This document shows, one piece after another, positions 1-7,040 of a stretch of DNA of 17,421 bases. Source of the stretch: an uncultured Planctomycetaceae bacterium (lineage in GTDB: Bacteria > Planctomycetota > Planctomycetia > Pirellulales > Pirellulaceae); the NCBI GenBank assembly GCA_937967665.1, contig CALBSZ010000680.1, forward strand, positions 1 to 17,421, written 5' to 3'. The translations under genes were made by a program, and so were the position numbers. Under the pieces are notes generated by a model. It ran no database searches. It had not been told where the DNA came from and worked only from the letters and a program-made list of their open reading frames with translations. Every line of letters begins with the position of its first letter. The stretch's first letter is position 1.

Positions 1-43
1 AGTCGCGATCGATCTCATGCGTTGCGAAGCGCGGGCACGACGG

Positions 44-358
44 CTACTCCGACAAACCGCCCTGGCCGGTCGGCGCTGAGGTGCGGGCACAATCGGTGTA
101 GGTCGCACTGTCGTCGAAGAATGAATCGAGTGCCCCGCCGCCGATCCCGTCGACGGTAATGGCCAGTGGCGAGTCGATGGTAAACGACTGGTCTAAAGCC
201 AACATGGCTTGAGCGGCGTCGCCCAGTTCATCGATCACGGCGTCCCGGGCACCGGTCACTCCAGAAACAATTCCGATGCAGACCAGCGTTATCAGCAGCG
301 TCCATTCGAAGGAAAGAACGCCATCGGTTTCTGTCCACACTTGCTGCCAGGCTTTCAC
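44..358 (-). CDS. Flp-type (class IVb-like) prepilin, small membrane protein
   Basis: This 104-residue protein starts at a GTG preceded by a strong ribosome binding site (AAGGAG about 7 bases upstream on the minus strand). The N-terminus has the layout of a Flp/TadE-like prepilin: a short polar leader ending in TDG (Gly13), then VLSFEW with Glu at +5 after the putative cleavage site, then a hydrophobic helix at about residues 19-35 (TLLITLVCIGIVSGV). Flp pilins have the pattern G, four residues, then E and Y; here Y is W. The remainder (36-104) is a soluble, acidic, Gly/Ser-containing tail longer than in a classic Flp. By family knowledge such proteins are matured by a TadV-type prepilin peptidase and exported by a Tad machine. 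No tad/cpa genes are in the window. The pilin-like call is inferred from the motif. It could instead be a planctomycete-specific membrane protein of unknown role. Confidence 0.6.
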   Translation of the reverse strand: MKAWQQVWTETDGVLSFEWTLLITLVCIGIVSGVTGARDAVIDELGDAAQAMLALDQSFTIDSPLAITVDGIGGGALDSFFDDSATYTDCARTSAPTGQGGLSE

Positions 359-884
359 AAACGACTCCTTCGGAGCGAGAGGGCGGTCCCGCCTGCAAAA
401 TCCGTCGGAAGCGGGCTGGAAACGCTAAGGAATTGAAACGCAAACGCGTAGTCGACGTGAGTGCATTCCGCAGGCCAATCGCATGGCTCGCGAGGCCAGG
501 TTCCTGCTTGTGGAGCGACTGCGGTCGACCTGTAGCGATCAAGCCGTATATCCGAGCAACCAGCCCCGAAATTGGACTCCGCGCGCTGGCGGCGGCGGGC
601 CGCACGACGGCCTCGCAGCAACGTTGTGTTCAGTTTCCTTGACGTCGGGCTTCAAATCCTAAACACGCGACAAGGAAAGAATGGCACCGTTGCTTGCTTT
701 TGTCACGAGACTTTTACATATTGCGCTCTCAGCGTCGCGCGAATGAGTGCCCTCTGCGATCACAATTGCCGGTGCCGGGTGGATCTCGCGGCGCGCGGAG
801 CGCTGGCTGATTGCAATCGCAGCGCGCAGCAAGTACAAACGCAGGTTGCGTAAGTCGGGAACGGTCGTGGATTCGATCAAGCCG
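359..884. other. Intergenic region with no convincing gene
   Basis: About 530 bases lie between the prepilin gene (minus) and the ThuA-like gene (plus), so two divergent promoters should be here. Short open frames exist on both strands, but they overlap one another. I saw neither good ribosome binding sites nor recognisable protein motifs in them. I could not find a convincing -35/-10 pair for either gene. Confidence 0.5.
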
Positions 885-904
885 TAACGAAAGTGATTTC
901 GTTA
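885..904. promoter_or_regulatory. Perfect inverted repeat upstream of the ThuA-like gene, possible operator
   Basis: TAACGAAA (885-892), spacer GTGA, TTTCGTTA (897-904) form a perfect 8-bp inverted repeat. It ends 25 bases before the ATG of the downstream gene. The arm composition and short spacer suit a dimeric repressor site. An RNA hairpin in the 5' leader is the alternative. Which regulator, if any, binds it is unknown. Confidence 0.4.
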
Positions 905-929
905 TTCCTTTTTCTGTGAGGATTGTGAA

Positions 930-1841
930 ATGAAAAGAGCAGCTCTTATTCTGACGAGTATGGTCATTGCGGCGGGCGCGATAGTTTCCAACGCGTCTGC
1001 CGAGGTGAAGGTAAGCGATGATGTGATCAAGCGCATCGAGGCCGCGCTGCCCGCCGCGGCGCCGGCCAAGCCGCGCGCGGAACGCAAGGTACTGCTGTTC
1101 AGCAAGACCAACGGATTTCGTCACGGATCGATCGCTACTGGCGTGACATCCCTGACCATGCTCGGCGAAAAGACCGGCGCCTGGTCGGCCGTGCATAGCG
1201 AAGACGATGCCATGTTTGAACCGGAAACGCTGAAGCAATTCGATGCCGTGATCATGGTGAACACCACCGGTGAACTGTTCCGGCCCAAAAAATGGCCGGC
1301 CGATCCGGAGGAAAAGGCCGCGGCCGAAGCACGGGAAGAACGCTTGAAGCAAAGTCTCGTCGACTTCGTCAAGAATGGCAAGGGTTTGGCGGGCACTCAT
1401 AGTGCAACCGATACGTATAAGAACTGGAAAGAGTACAACGACATGATGGGTGGCGCGTTTGCCGGGCATCCCTGGCACACGAAGGTTCCCGTTCGCCTGC
1501 TCGATCCGACGCACCCGCTGTTGAAGGTATTTGGCGGCGAAGGTTTCACCGTGACGGATGAGATCTACCAGTTTCGCAACGATACGGCGAATGCGTCCGA
1601 ACGCCGCATGCTGTTGAGGCTGAATCAGGGCGTCGCGCCAATCGGTAAAGGGGAACGCGAGGACGGCTTGTTTCCGATAAGCTGGATTGCGCGTTACGGC
1701 AAAGGCCGCACTTTTTACTGTTCGCTGGGACACCGTGACGAAATCTATTGGAACCCGGTGGTTCTGGAACACTACCTGGCCGGTATCCAATACGCGCTGG
1801 GCGATTTGGACGTGGACGATAAGCCCATTGATGTGAAGTAG
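930..1841 (+). CDS. Secreted ThuA-like domain protein
   Basis: The 303-residue protein has a Sec signal peptide (MKRAALILTSMVIAAG..., probable cleavage after NASA, residue 24) and then a single ThuA-like domain (trehalose-utilisation family, class-I glutamine-amidotransferase-like fold) filling residues about 51-290. Visible family landmarks are the first strand KVLLFSKTNGFRHGS (53-67), AGTHSATDT (154-162), GHPWH (179-183), DEIYQF (210-215) and SLGHRDEIY (265-273). The start ATG has AGGA about 7 bases upstream. Planctomycetes encode many exported ThuA-like proteins, usually linked to sugar or glycan catabolism, but the biochemical activity is poorly defined. A periplasmic carbohydrate-related role is therefore inference. 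The gene stands alone on the plus strand, with an inverted repeat just upstream and a long hairpin just downstream. Confidence 0.85.
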   Translation: MKRAALILTSMVIAAGAIVSNASAEVKVSDDVIKRIEAALPAAAPAKPRAERKVLLFSKTNGFRHGSIATGVTSLTMLGEKTGAWSAVHSEDDAMFEPETLKQFDAVIMVNTTGELFRPKKWPADPEEKAAAEAREERLKQSLVDFVKNGKGLAGTHSATDTYKNWKEYNDMMGGAFAGHPWHTKVPVRLLDPTHPLLKVFGGEGFTVTDEIYQFRNDTANASERRMLLRLNQGVAPIGKGEREDGLFPISWIARYGKGRTFYCSLGHRDEIYWNPVVLEHYLAGIQYALGDLDVDDKPIDVK

Positions 1842-1860
1842 TAGTGCCGCCGGCAATCTC

Positions 1861-1902
1861 ACACAAACAGCCCGTTTGCCGTGACAAGCGGGCTGCTTGT
1901 GT
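1861..1902. terminator. Long hairpin between convergent genes, probable bidirectional terminator
   Basis: Arms of 18 bases (1861-1878 and 1885-1902) around the loop CCGTGA pair at 16 Watson-Crick positions. Of the other two positions, one is a G-U and the other an A-C mismatch on the plus-strand RNA. The GC core is AGCCCG/CGGGCT. It lies 20 bases after the ThuA-like stop and about 110 bases beyond the convergent TM2 gene's stop. There is no clear U tract on either side, so termination is inferred from position and stability. Confidence 0.6.
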
Positions 1903-2013
1903 TCGCCACAGCCGGGATTTCACGCTTGCCGCAACGTGCGTTTTGGCGGGACGCGCCGGCTTTCCCGTGACCGGTGCCAGGCGACGCGCCATGCTGTTTC
2001 GCTGCGGTTCGTA

Positions 2014-3921
2014 TCAACGTCGCATGACAGCCGGCGCTTCCGCTGTCACGTAAGCGGAGCGCTCGGCCATCCGCCGGACGTCGGCAAGCGACACGTACAG
2101 CGCTGGCGAGCTGGCCGTGTCGCGCTGCTGCCAGCTACGCGAGTGCAGCGAGGTGTGAACGTCTCCTTCCGGGCCGATCAGGCACAAGATGCCGCTGCGT
2201 TCGGTGCCGGCGCCGTGCAGGATGCCCAGCCACCGGTGCGTTTTTGGATGGACCAGGGTCCCATTCTCAAAGTGAAAGCCTCCCGCGTTTTCCTCCAAGC
2301 TGAACACGCGAAACGCACGCTGCTCCTCCGGACAGACGAAGCCGGAGAGATGTTTACGAAATCGTTCCGTTAGCAGGTGGTGCGTATGGACGCTCTCGTC
2401 GCCGACGTCCAGGTAGCGGTCCGCGCGGCTGTGCAACGGCATGCCGGTTATCTGGTAGTGACGTAGAAACATTTCCGCGGCCGTTTCCAATTCGCCGCGA
2501 AAATCGTCCGACTGCATCCGCAGCGTCAACAGTTTTCGCGACGTCGGGGTGACACCGATCACCTGATGTTGCCAGAAGTAAGTGACTCCGCCCACCGGAA
2601 TCGCCAGCGCCAGTCCCGCGATGGCCAACAGCTTCAAACGGCGGTCTCGTCCGGCCAAACGCAGTTTGTAGGACGTGGTCACGACCGGAAGCACGAGGAA
2701 CGTGGAGACGACCAGGATGACGGCCAGGTGAAATCCCACATGCGTCAGCATCTGCGATTTGTCGATGTGCTGGAAAGTCGACTTGAAGGAAGTGGCGTAC
2801 TTGAAGAGCGGCACGAGCAGGATGCCGCCAACGATTTTCAAATAGAGTTTCGCTTCGTGGCGGATGGCCGCAGACCAGAACGCGCCGATCGGCGCCGACA
2901 GCGGATAGACCGCATAAAACAACAGCGACCGCGGCCGCTGGTTGGCGTAGTAGCGATCCAGGTTCTTCAGGATCTCAAATCCCATCTTGAAGAAAGGAAT
3001 CGACTGAAGCATTCCCGATTTGCGGATGATCTCGTCAATGTTCCCCAGCAGGCCGCCGACCACCATGATCACCAGCAGCACTCCCAGCAGCTCGAGATGG
3101 TCGCTGCAGACGCATAGCACAACGCACAGGGACGGTGTGACGAAATAGACGATCACTCGCTGCACCACGTCGTACCATCGCAGTTCGCGCATTTCGTCCG
3201 CCCAGCTGGCCAGTTTGGCGGCATTCGCGTCTTGCTGATTGTCCACGCACAGCTGGGCCAGCTTGAACCAGTCGAAGGCCCAGCCAATGCCGCCGAGCCC
3301 GAAGGTGGCGGCGTACAGCAGGCCGGTCATGCCGCGACGGGCGTAGAATCGATGCCCGCCCATCCAGCCGGTCGTGAACCACAAGAACACGCTGGCGAAG
3401 AAATCCTTCCAGCGAAACTCGTCTTCATTGGCGGCGACCGTCTGCGCGTGACGATACTTCCACGCGCGCTGGCCGCTGAGGATCCCCATGCAGTACATGG
3501 CGACCAGGGCCACCAGCATGCCGCTCAACGCCACCTGGGCCAGGAAATCGCTGTCCCAGGTCCAGGACAGCGTTTGCAGGTTTGCTTCGTCGGCGAAACC
3601 AAAGACAACCAGGTAGGCGAGCATCATCCCGGTGAGCGCGGCCAACATGGCAAAAGGCTGCAGGATGGCCAGTATCGCTTCCGCCATCGGACGCTTCTTC
3701 GTCTGTTTGGCGGCGATGTGGATCCACAGCAGCGCGACAGCAAACGGACAGACAAGCGTGACCAGTGTCCACATCAGCCACAGGATTCCATTCCAGCGGC
3801 TGGTTGGTCGTGCGGTCGGAGCAGTGACGTTGACCTGCAAGGCAGCGAGCAGGCGCAAACCGCGATCGCGAGTCTTCTCGTTCAACGGCGCGGTTGGCTC
3901 CGACGCTAGCATGGACAGCAC
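2014..3921 (-). CDS. Polytopic membrane protein with an embedded TM2 domain
   Basis: This 635-residue protein is strongly hydrophobic, with about ten predicted membrane segments. They include about 45-70, 85-109, 126-149, 174-220 (two helices), 253-272, 276-293, 333-351, 361-374, 393-413 and 430-450. Residues about 173-222 match a TM2 domain: a first helix, the GGHRFYARR turn (188-196), then GLLYAATFGLGGIGWAFDWFKL. The C-terminal part (about 455-635) is soluble and contains HTHHLL and CPEEQRAF stretches; I recognise no enzyme motif. The start is uncertain: GTG at 3921 or ATG at 3912 (residue 4), neither with a clear ribosome binding site. The gene follows the sulfatase on the same strand after about 100 bases and may be co-transcribed with it. 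Its function is unknown. TM2 domains are found in membrane proteins of bacteria and animals without a general biochemical role. Confidence 0.75.
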   Translation of the reverse strand: MLSMLASEPTAPLNEKTRDRGLRLLAALQVNVTAPTARPTSRWNGILWLMWTLVTLVCPFAVALLWIHIAAKQTKKRPMAEAILAILQPFAMLAALTGMMLAYLVVFGFADEANLQTLSWTWDSDFLAQVALSGMLVALVAMYCMGILSGQRAWKYRHAQTVAANEDEFRWKDFFASVFLWFTTGWMGGHRFYARRGMTGLLYAATFGLGGIGWAFDWFKLAQLCVDNQQDANAAKLASWADEMRELRWYDVVQRVIVYFVTPSLCVVLCVCSDHLELLGVLLVIMVVGGLLGNIDEIIRKSGMLQSIPFFKMGFEILKNLDRYYANQRPRSLLFYAVYPLSAPIGAFWSAAIRHEAKLYLKIVGGILLVPLFKYATSFKSTFQHIDKSQMLTHVGFHLAVILVVSTFLVLPVVTTSYKLRLAGRDRRLKLLAIAGLALAIPVGGVTYFWQHQVIGVTPTSRKLLTLRMQSDDFRGELETAAEMFLRHYQITGMPLHSRADRYLDVGDESVHTHHLLTERFRKHLSGFVCPEEQRAFRVFSLEENAGGFHFENGTLVHPKTHRWLGILHGAGTERSGILCLIGPEGDVHTSLHSRSWQQRDTASSPALYVSLADVRRMAERSAYVTAEAPAVMRR

Positions 3922-4021
3922 GATCGCGGAAAGTGAGACAAGATTTAGCTGCCTCGTGTATCGGCCCTTCCGGCGACGTGCTTGAGCCTAGTTTCGAGAG
4001 ACGCGACCCCGTCGACCGGCT

Positions 4022-5545
4022 CTATTCGTAGCTCCACTTCATGATCCAGGGATCGTCCATCCGCTTCTGGAAGTTCTTCAGCTTCTGCTGGTATTCGGCC
4101 AGGACGTCGGCGAACTTGGGATCGTCGGCCAGGTTCGAGGATTCATCCGGGTCGGCGACGATGTCATAGAGTTCGAAAGCGGGACGGTTAATGTACTGGT
4201 CCACGGTTTTCTTGCCGTACGGCGCATCGGGCCCCTTCTTGAACTGGGCCTGCCAGCTGGATGCCGCCCACAAGTCGGAAGCGAAAGGGTAGGGGAGTCC
4301 GTGCGCGATGTTCCAAATCAGCTTGTAATTCTTGTCGCGAACGACGCGCATCGGATAGTACATCTGGATCTCGTGAAACGTGTGCGAGGCGAAGATGGTG
4401 TCCCAGTGTTCGGCGTTCGGTTGCCCCAGAATCGAAATCCAGGACTTGCCGTGGTAGCTGGTGAACTGGTGGCCTCCGCTGCGGTTCTCCTTCAGGTTCT
4501 CGCCACGCTGCTGCCAGTACTTCTTGGCGTTGACAATGTTCTTGGGGCCGTTGGTCTTGGGATCCAGACCGCCGGCAAAGTCGAGCAGCGAGGGGGTGAT
4601 GTCGACGTGACTGATCAAGGCGGTCGATTCCACGCCGCGGTTTTCTTCGTAGGGATTACGCACCACGAAAGGCACTCGCAACCCGCCTTCATACACGGTC
4701 GTCTTGCCTCCGGAGAACGCCATGCCGTGATCGGAGGTGAACACGATCATCGTCTTGTCGTATAAACCGGCTTCCTTGAGTATCTCGACCAGCCGGCCTA
4801 CGCCCTGGTCGATGCGCGAGCAGGATTGGTAATACTGCGCGAGCTCTTCACGCGTTTCGATCGTATCGGGCAGGAAGGCGGGCACGGGCACACGGGCCGG
4901 ATCGTAAAAGACCTCGTCCACGCCCGCATGGCTGCCGCGATTCGGCTTGTTGCCGAACAGATCGGGCTTCAGTTCCTGCTGCGATGTCTGATCGCGACCA
5001 CCGCCTCGATGCGGATCGGACGTCGCAAAGTAAATGCAGAACGGCCGCGGATCGCTGGCGGTGATGAACGCCTTGCAGTTGTCCGCCATTTGAACCGCGT
5101 TACGGCTGTTTCCGCTGAGATACGTTTCGAAGTGATAGACTTCTTCGGGCGCGACATGGTACTTGCCGATCTGTGCCGTCCGGTAGCCGGCGTTCGCCAG
5201 TACACGCGGCAAAGCCAGGCTGACCACGTCGTAAAACGACGCGAACTTGTGGAAATGATGCTGGTGCCCGTACTGCCCGTTCATGTGATTGTGCAGGCCC
5301 GACATCACCACGCTGCGGCTGGCACTGCAACTGGCGGTTGTGGCGAAGGCGTTGCGGAACAGAGTCCCGTCCTTGGCCAGGGCGTCGATGTTTGGCGTCA
5401 CGGCTACCGGATCACCGTAGCAGCCCAGAGTCGGGCTCTCGTCATCGGTAATGAAGAAGATGATATTGCGTTCCGCCGCAGGGCACGTATTCAAGCCGAT
5501 AGCGACAAGGAAACATAACGTCAGGAAAGTTCGCGCGCAGGTCAT
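4022..5545 (-). CDS. Type I sulfatase, N-sulfoglucosamine sulfohydrolase (SGSH)-like
   Basis: This is an exported sulfatase of the formylglycine-dependent alkaline phosphatase superfamily. Numbering below is from the ATG at 5551. There is a signal peptide (TFLTLCFLVAIGL, cleavage near CPAA). Metal-site residues are Asp36-Asp37 in FITDDE, and CSASR at 75-79 holds the Cys to be converted to formylglycine. GKYH (129-132), SDPHRGG (178-184) and TSDHG (272-276) follow. The C-terminal blocks HEIQMYYPMR, LPYPFASDLW and ELYDIVADPDESSNLA resemble heparan N-sulfatase more than arylsulfatases, so the likely substrate is an N-sulfated glucosamine-type glycan. That specificity is inference. Two in-frame ATGs exist: 5551 has GGAG too close, while 5545 (residue 3) has GGAG at a normal 7-base spacing, so I place the start at 5545. 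No maturase or FGE gene is in the window. Confidence 0.85.
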   Translation of the reverse strand: MTCARTFLTLCFLVAIGLNTCPAAERNIIFFITDDESPTLGCYGDPVAVTPNIDALAKDGTLFRNAFATTASCSASRSVVMSGLHNHMNGQYGHQHHFHKFASFYDVVSLALPRVLANAGYRTAQIGKYHVAPEEVYHFETYLSGNSRNAVQMADNCKAFITASDPRPFCIYFATSDPHRGGGRDQTSQQELKPDLFGNKPNRGSHAGVDEVFYDPARVPVPAFLPDTIETREELAQYYQSCSRIDQGVGRLVEILKEAGLYDKTMIVFTSDHGMAFSGGKTTVYEGGLRVPFVVRNPYEENRGVESTALISHVDITPSLLDFAGGLDPKTNGPKNIVNAKKYWQQRGENLKENRSGGHQFTSYHGKSWISILGQPNAEHWDTIFASHTFHEIQMYYPMRVVRDKNYKLIWNIAHGLPYPFASDLWAASSWQAQFKKGPDAPYGKKTVDQYINRPAFELYDIVADPDESSNLADDPKFADVLAEYQQKLKNFQKRMDDPWIMKWSYE

Positions 5546-5577
5546 GTCCATTCTCCGTTAGCGTTTGGAATACGTTC

Positions 5578-5583
5578 AGTATA
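5578..5583 (-). promoter_or_regulatory. Candidate -10 box for the sulfatase gene
   Basis: On the minus strand the sequence TATACT (5 of 6 matches to TATAAT) lies so that transcription would start near 5571, about 20-26 bases before the sulfatase start codons. The -35 at 17 bases spacing (TTCAGT) is weak. It gives the sulfatase its own promoter downstream of the repeat block. Confidence 0.4.
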
Positions 5584-5683
5584 CCCCGACTCGAGGGCCA
5601 ACTGAACCTGCGGAGAACTGCGGAACGCGGCAGCAACGCTCGCGTTGGCTGGACAGCCCCAAGTTTACGGCAATCCGCCAAAA

Positions 5684-5788
5684 TACAAGCCCGCAGCGCC
5701 AGCAAGTGTATCCGAGAATACAAGCCCGCAGCGCCAGCAAGTGTTTCCGAGCATACAAGCCCGCGGCGCCAGCAAGTGTATCCGGTCG
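5684..5788. repeat. Three tandem 35-bp extragenic repeats
   Basis: Units start at 5684, 5719 and 5754, each beginning TACAAGCCCGC and continuing GCGCCAGCAAGTGT. Units 1 and 2 differ by only a few bases, and unit 3 diverges in its last bases. There is no spacer between units, so this is not a CRISPR array. The unit resembles short palindromic repeats that I recall as frequent between planctomycete genes. The block lies between the end of tgt and the sulfatase promoter. Confidence 0.85.
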
Positions 5789-5822
5789 TAACTTACCCAC
5801 TCGCTGGCGCTTCGAGCTTGTA
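5754..5822. terminator. Inverted copy of the repeat unit forming a long hairpin 3' of tgt
   Basis: Bases 5799-5822 are the reverse complement of the first 24 bases of the repeat unit, with about 4 mismatches to unit 3 (5754-5777). The pair can fold into a hairpin with about 20 base pairs and a 21-base loop. It starts 27 bases beyond the tgt stop codon on the minus strand, so it could end tgt transcription. Termination is inference; there is no U tract. Confidence 0.5.
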
Positions 5823-5848
5823 TGACAACGGAACCTGGCGCTGTCGGA

Positions 5849-6970
5849 TTAGGCTTCGACTTCAACGGTCGACCAGCCTGCCATCTTTTCGCGGAAGAAG
5901 GCGTCAAAGCGATCCTGTTCGATCGCTTCCCGCGCTTCCTGCAGCAAGCGGAGGTAGTACGTGACATTGTGGATCGAGGCCAGGATGGGGCCGAGCATTT
6001 CTTTGGCCTGGAACAGATGACGCAGGTAACCGCGACTGTGCCGGCAGGCCGGGCAGTCGCAGTGCGCTTCCAGCGGGCGCGCGTCCGTCTGGTGTTTCTG
6101 GTTCCGCAAGCGAACCGGTCCCGCGTCGGTAAAGCAGAGTGCATTCCGGCCATTGCGCGTCGGCATGACGCAGTCGAACATGTCGATACCGCGACGAATC
6201 GCCTCCAGCATATCTTCGGGACGACCGACCCCCATGAGGTAACGCGGGCGGTCCGCGGGCAGATGCGGGCAGGTGGCATCAAGGATCCGGTACATTTCTT
6301 CCGGGGACTCGCCCACGCTGAGTCCGCCGACAGCGTAACCGGGAAAGTCCAGCCGCATCAGCTGCTCGGCACAGTAAGCCCGCAGTTCCGGATTCAAGCC
6401 ACCTTGGACAATCGCGAACTGCGCCTGGTCCTGCCGCGTCGCGGCGTCGCGGCAGCGTTTCGCCCACAGGATCGTTCGATCACAGGCGTCCCGGATCGCT
6501 TCCTCGCTGTTCGGCAGCGCCACCACATGGTCCAGCACCATGGCGATATCGCTGCCCAGTGTCTCCTGGATTTCAATGGCTCGTTCCGGCGTCAGTTCGA
6601 TCTGGCGGCCGTCGATGTGAGAACGGAAGATTGCGGACGCAGCGGTCACTTTCGTCAGCTGCGCCAGGCTGAAGACCTGGAAGCCGCCGCTGTCGGTCAG
6701 GATGGGGCCATTCCACTGCATGAAATCATGCAGGCCGCCGAGCGCCCGGACGATGTGTTCGCCAGGACGGAGCGCCAAGTGATACGTGTTACTCAGCAGG
6801 ATCTGCGCGCCTGCGGCACGGACCATGTCGATCGTCAAACCCTTGACTGTGCCCAGCGTGCCGACCGGCATGAACGCAGGCAACTGAAGGACGCCGCGCG
6901 GCGTATGCAGAATCGATCGACGCGCGCGGGAACCGCTGTCGGTGCGCAGGAGTTCAAAGCGAAATGACAT
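5849..6970 (-). CDS. tgt: Queuine/preQ1 tRNA-guanine transglycosylase
   Basis: Full-length bacterial Tgt (373 residues, the usual size). It exchanges G34 for preQ1 in tRNAs with GUN anticodons (Asp, Asn, His, Tyr), the base-exchange step of queuosine synthesis in the cytoplasm. Visible landmarks: FMPVGTLGTVK (33-43), LSNTYHL (59-65), the general acid/base Asp93 in TDSGGFQ, VVALPNSEEAI, IVQGG (187-191), GGLSVGE (215-221), nucleophile Asp266 in MFDCVMPTRNGRN, and the zinc site Cys304, Cys306, Cys309 and His334 (HCDCPAC ... SIHN). Nothing essential is missing. It lies 70 bases after the TPR/alpha-CTD gene on the same strand, with no strong promoter between, so the two may be co-transcribed. No queA or other queuosine gene is in the window. 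Confidence 0.97.
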   Translation of the reverse strand: MSFRFELLRTDSGSRARRSILHTPRGVLQLPAFMPVGTLGTVKGLTIDMVRAAGAQILLSNTYHLALRPGEHIVRALGGLHDFMQWNGPILTDSGGFQVFSLAQLTKVTAASAIFRSHIDGRQIELTPERAIEIQETLGSDIAMVLDHVVALPNSEEAIRDACDRTILWAKRCRDAATRQDQAQFAIVQGGLNPELRAYCAEQLMRLDFPGYAVGGLSVGESPEEMYRILDATCPHLPADRPRYLMGVGRPEDMLEAIRRGIDMFDCVMPTRNGRNALCFTDAGPVRLRNQKHQTDARPLEAHCDCPACRHSRGYLRHLFQAKEMLGPILASIHNVTYYLRLLQEAREAIEQDRFDAFFREKMAGWSTVEVEA

Positions 6971-7040
6971 GCTGTCCGTTCTGCTGGCGAACCTGATTCG
7001 TCATTCAGCCAGGTCGGCAAGGGAGAGCCGTGCTGGCCGA

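Noticed and set aside
729..1862. 377-residue open frame antisense to the ThuA-like gene
   Set aside because: The sense frame has a signal peptide and family motifs. The antisense frame is a by-product of GC-rich codon use.
5684..5822. Possible CRISPR array
   Set aside because: The 35-bp units are directly adjacent with no variable spacers, and no cas gene is present.
5576..5825. Small proteins encoded across the 35-bp repeats (both strands)
   Set aside because: The translations are repeat-derived (periodic ARSAS / LLALRAC stretches), with no ribosome binding site.
5822..6967. 381-residue open frame antisense to tgt
   Set aside because: It covers the whole of tgt on the opposite strand. The Tgt catalytic and zinc motifs leave no doubt about the real frame.
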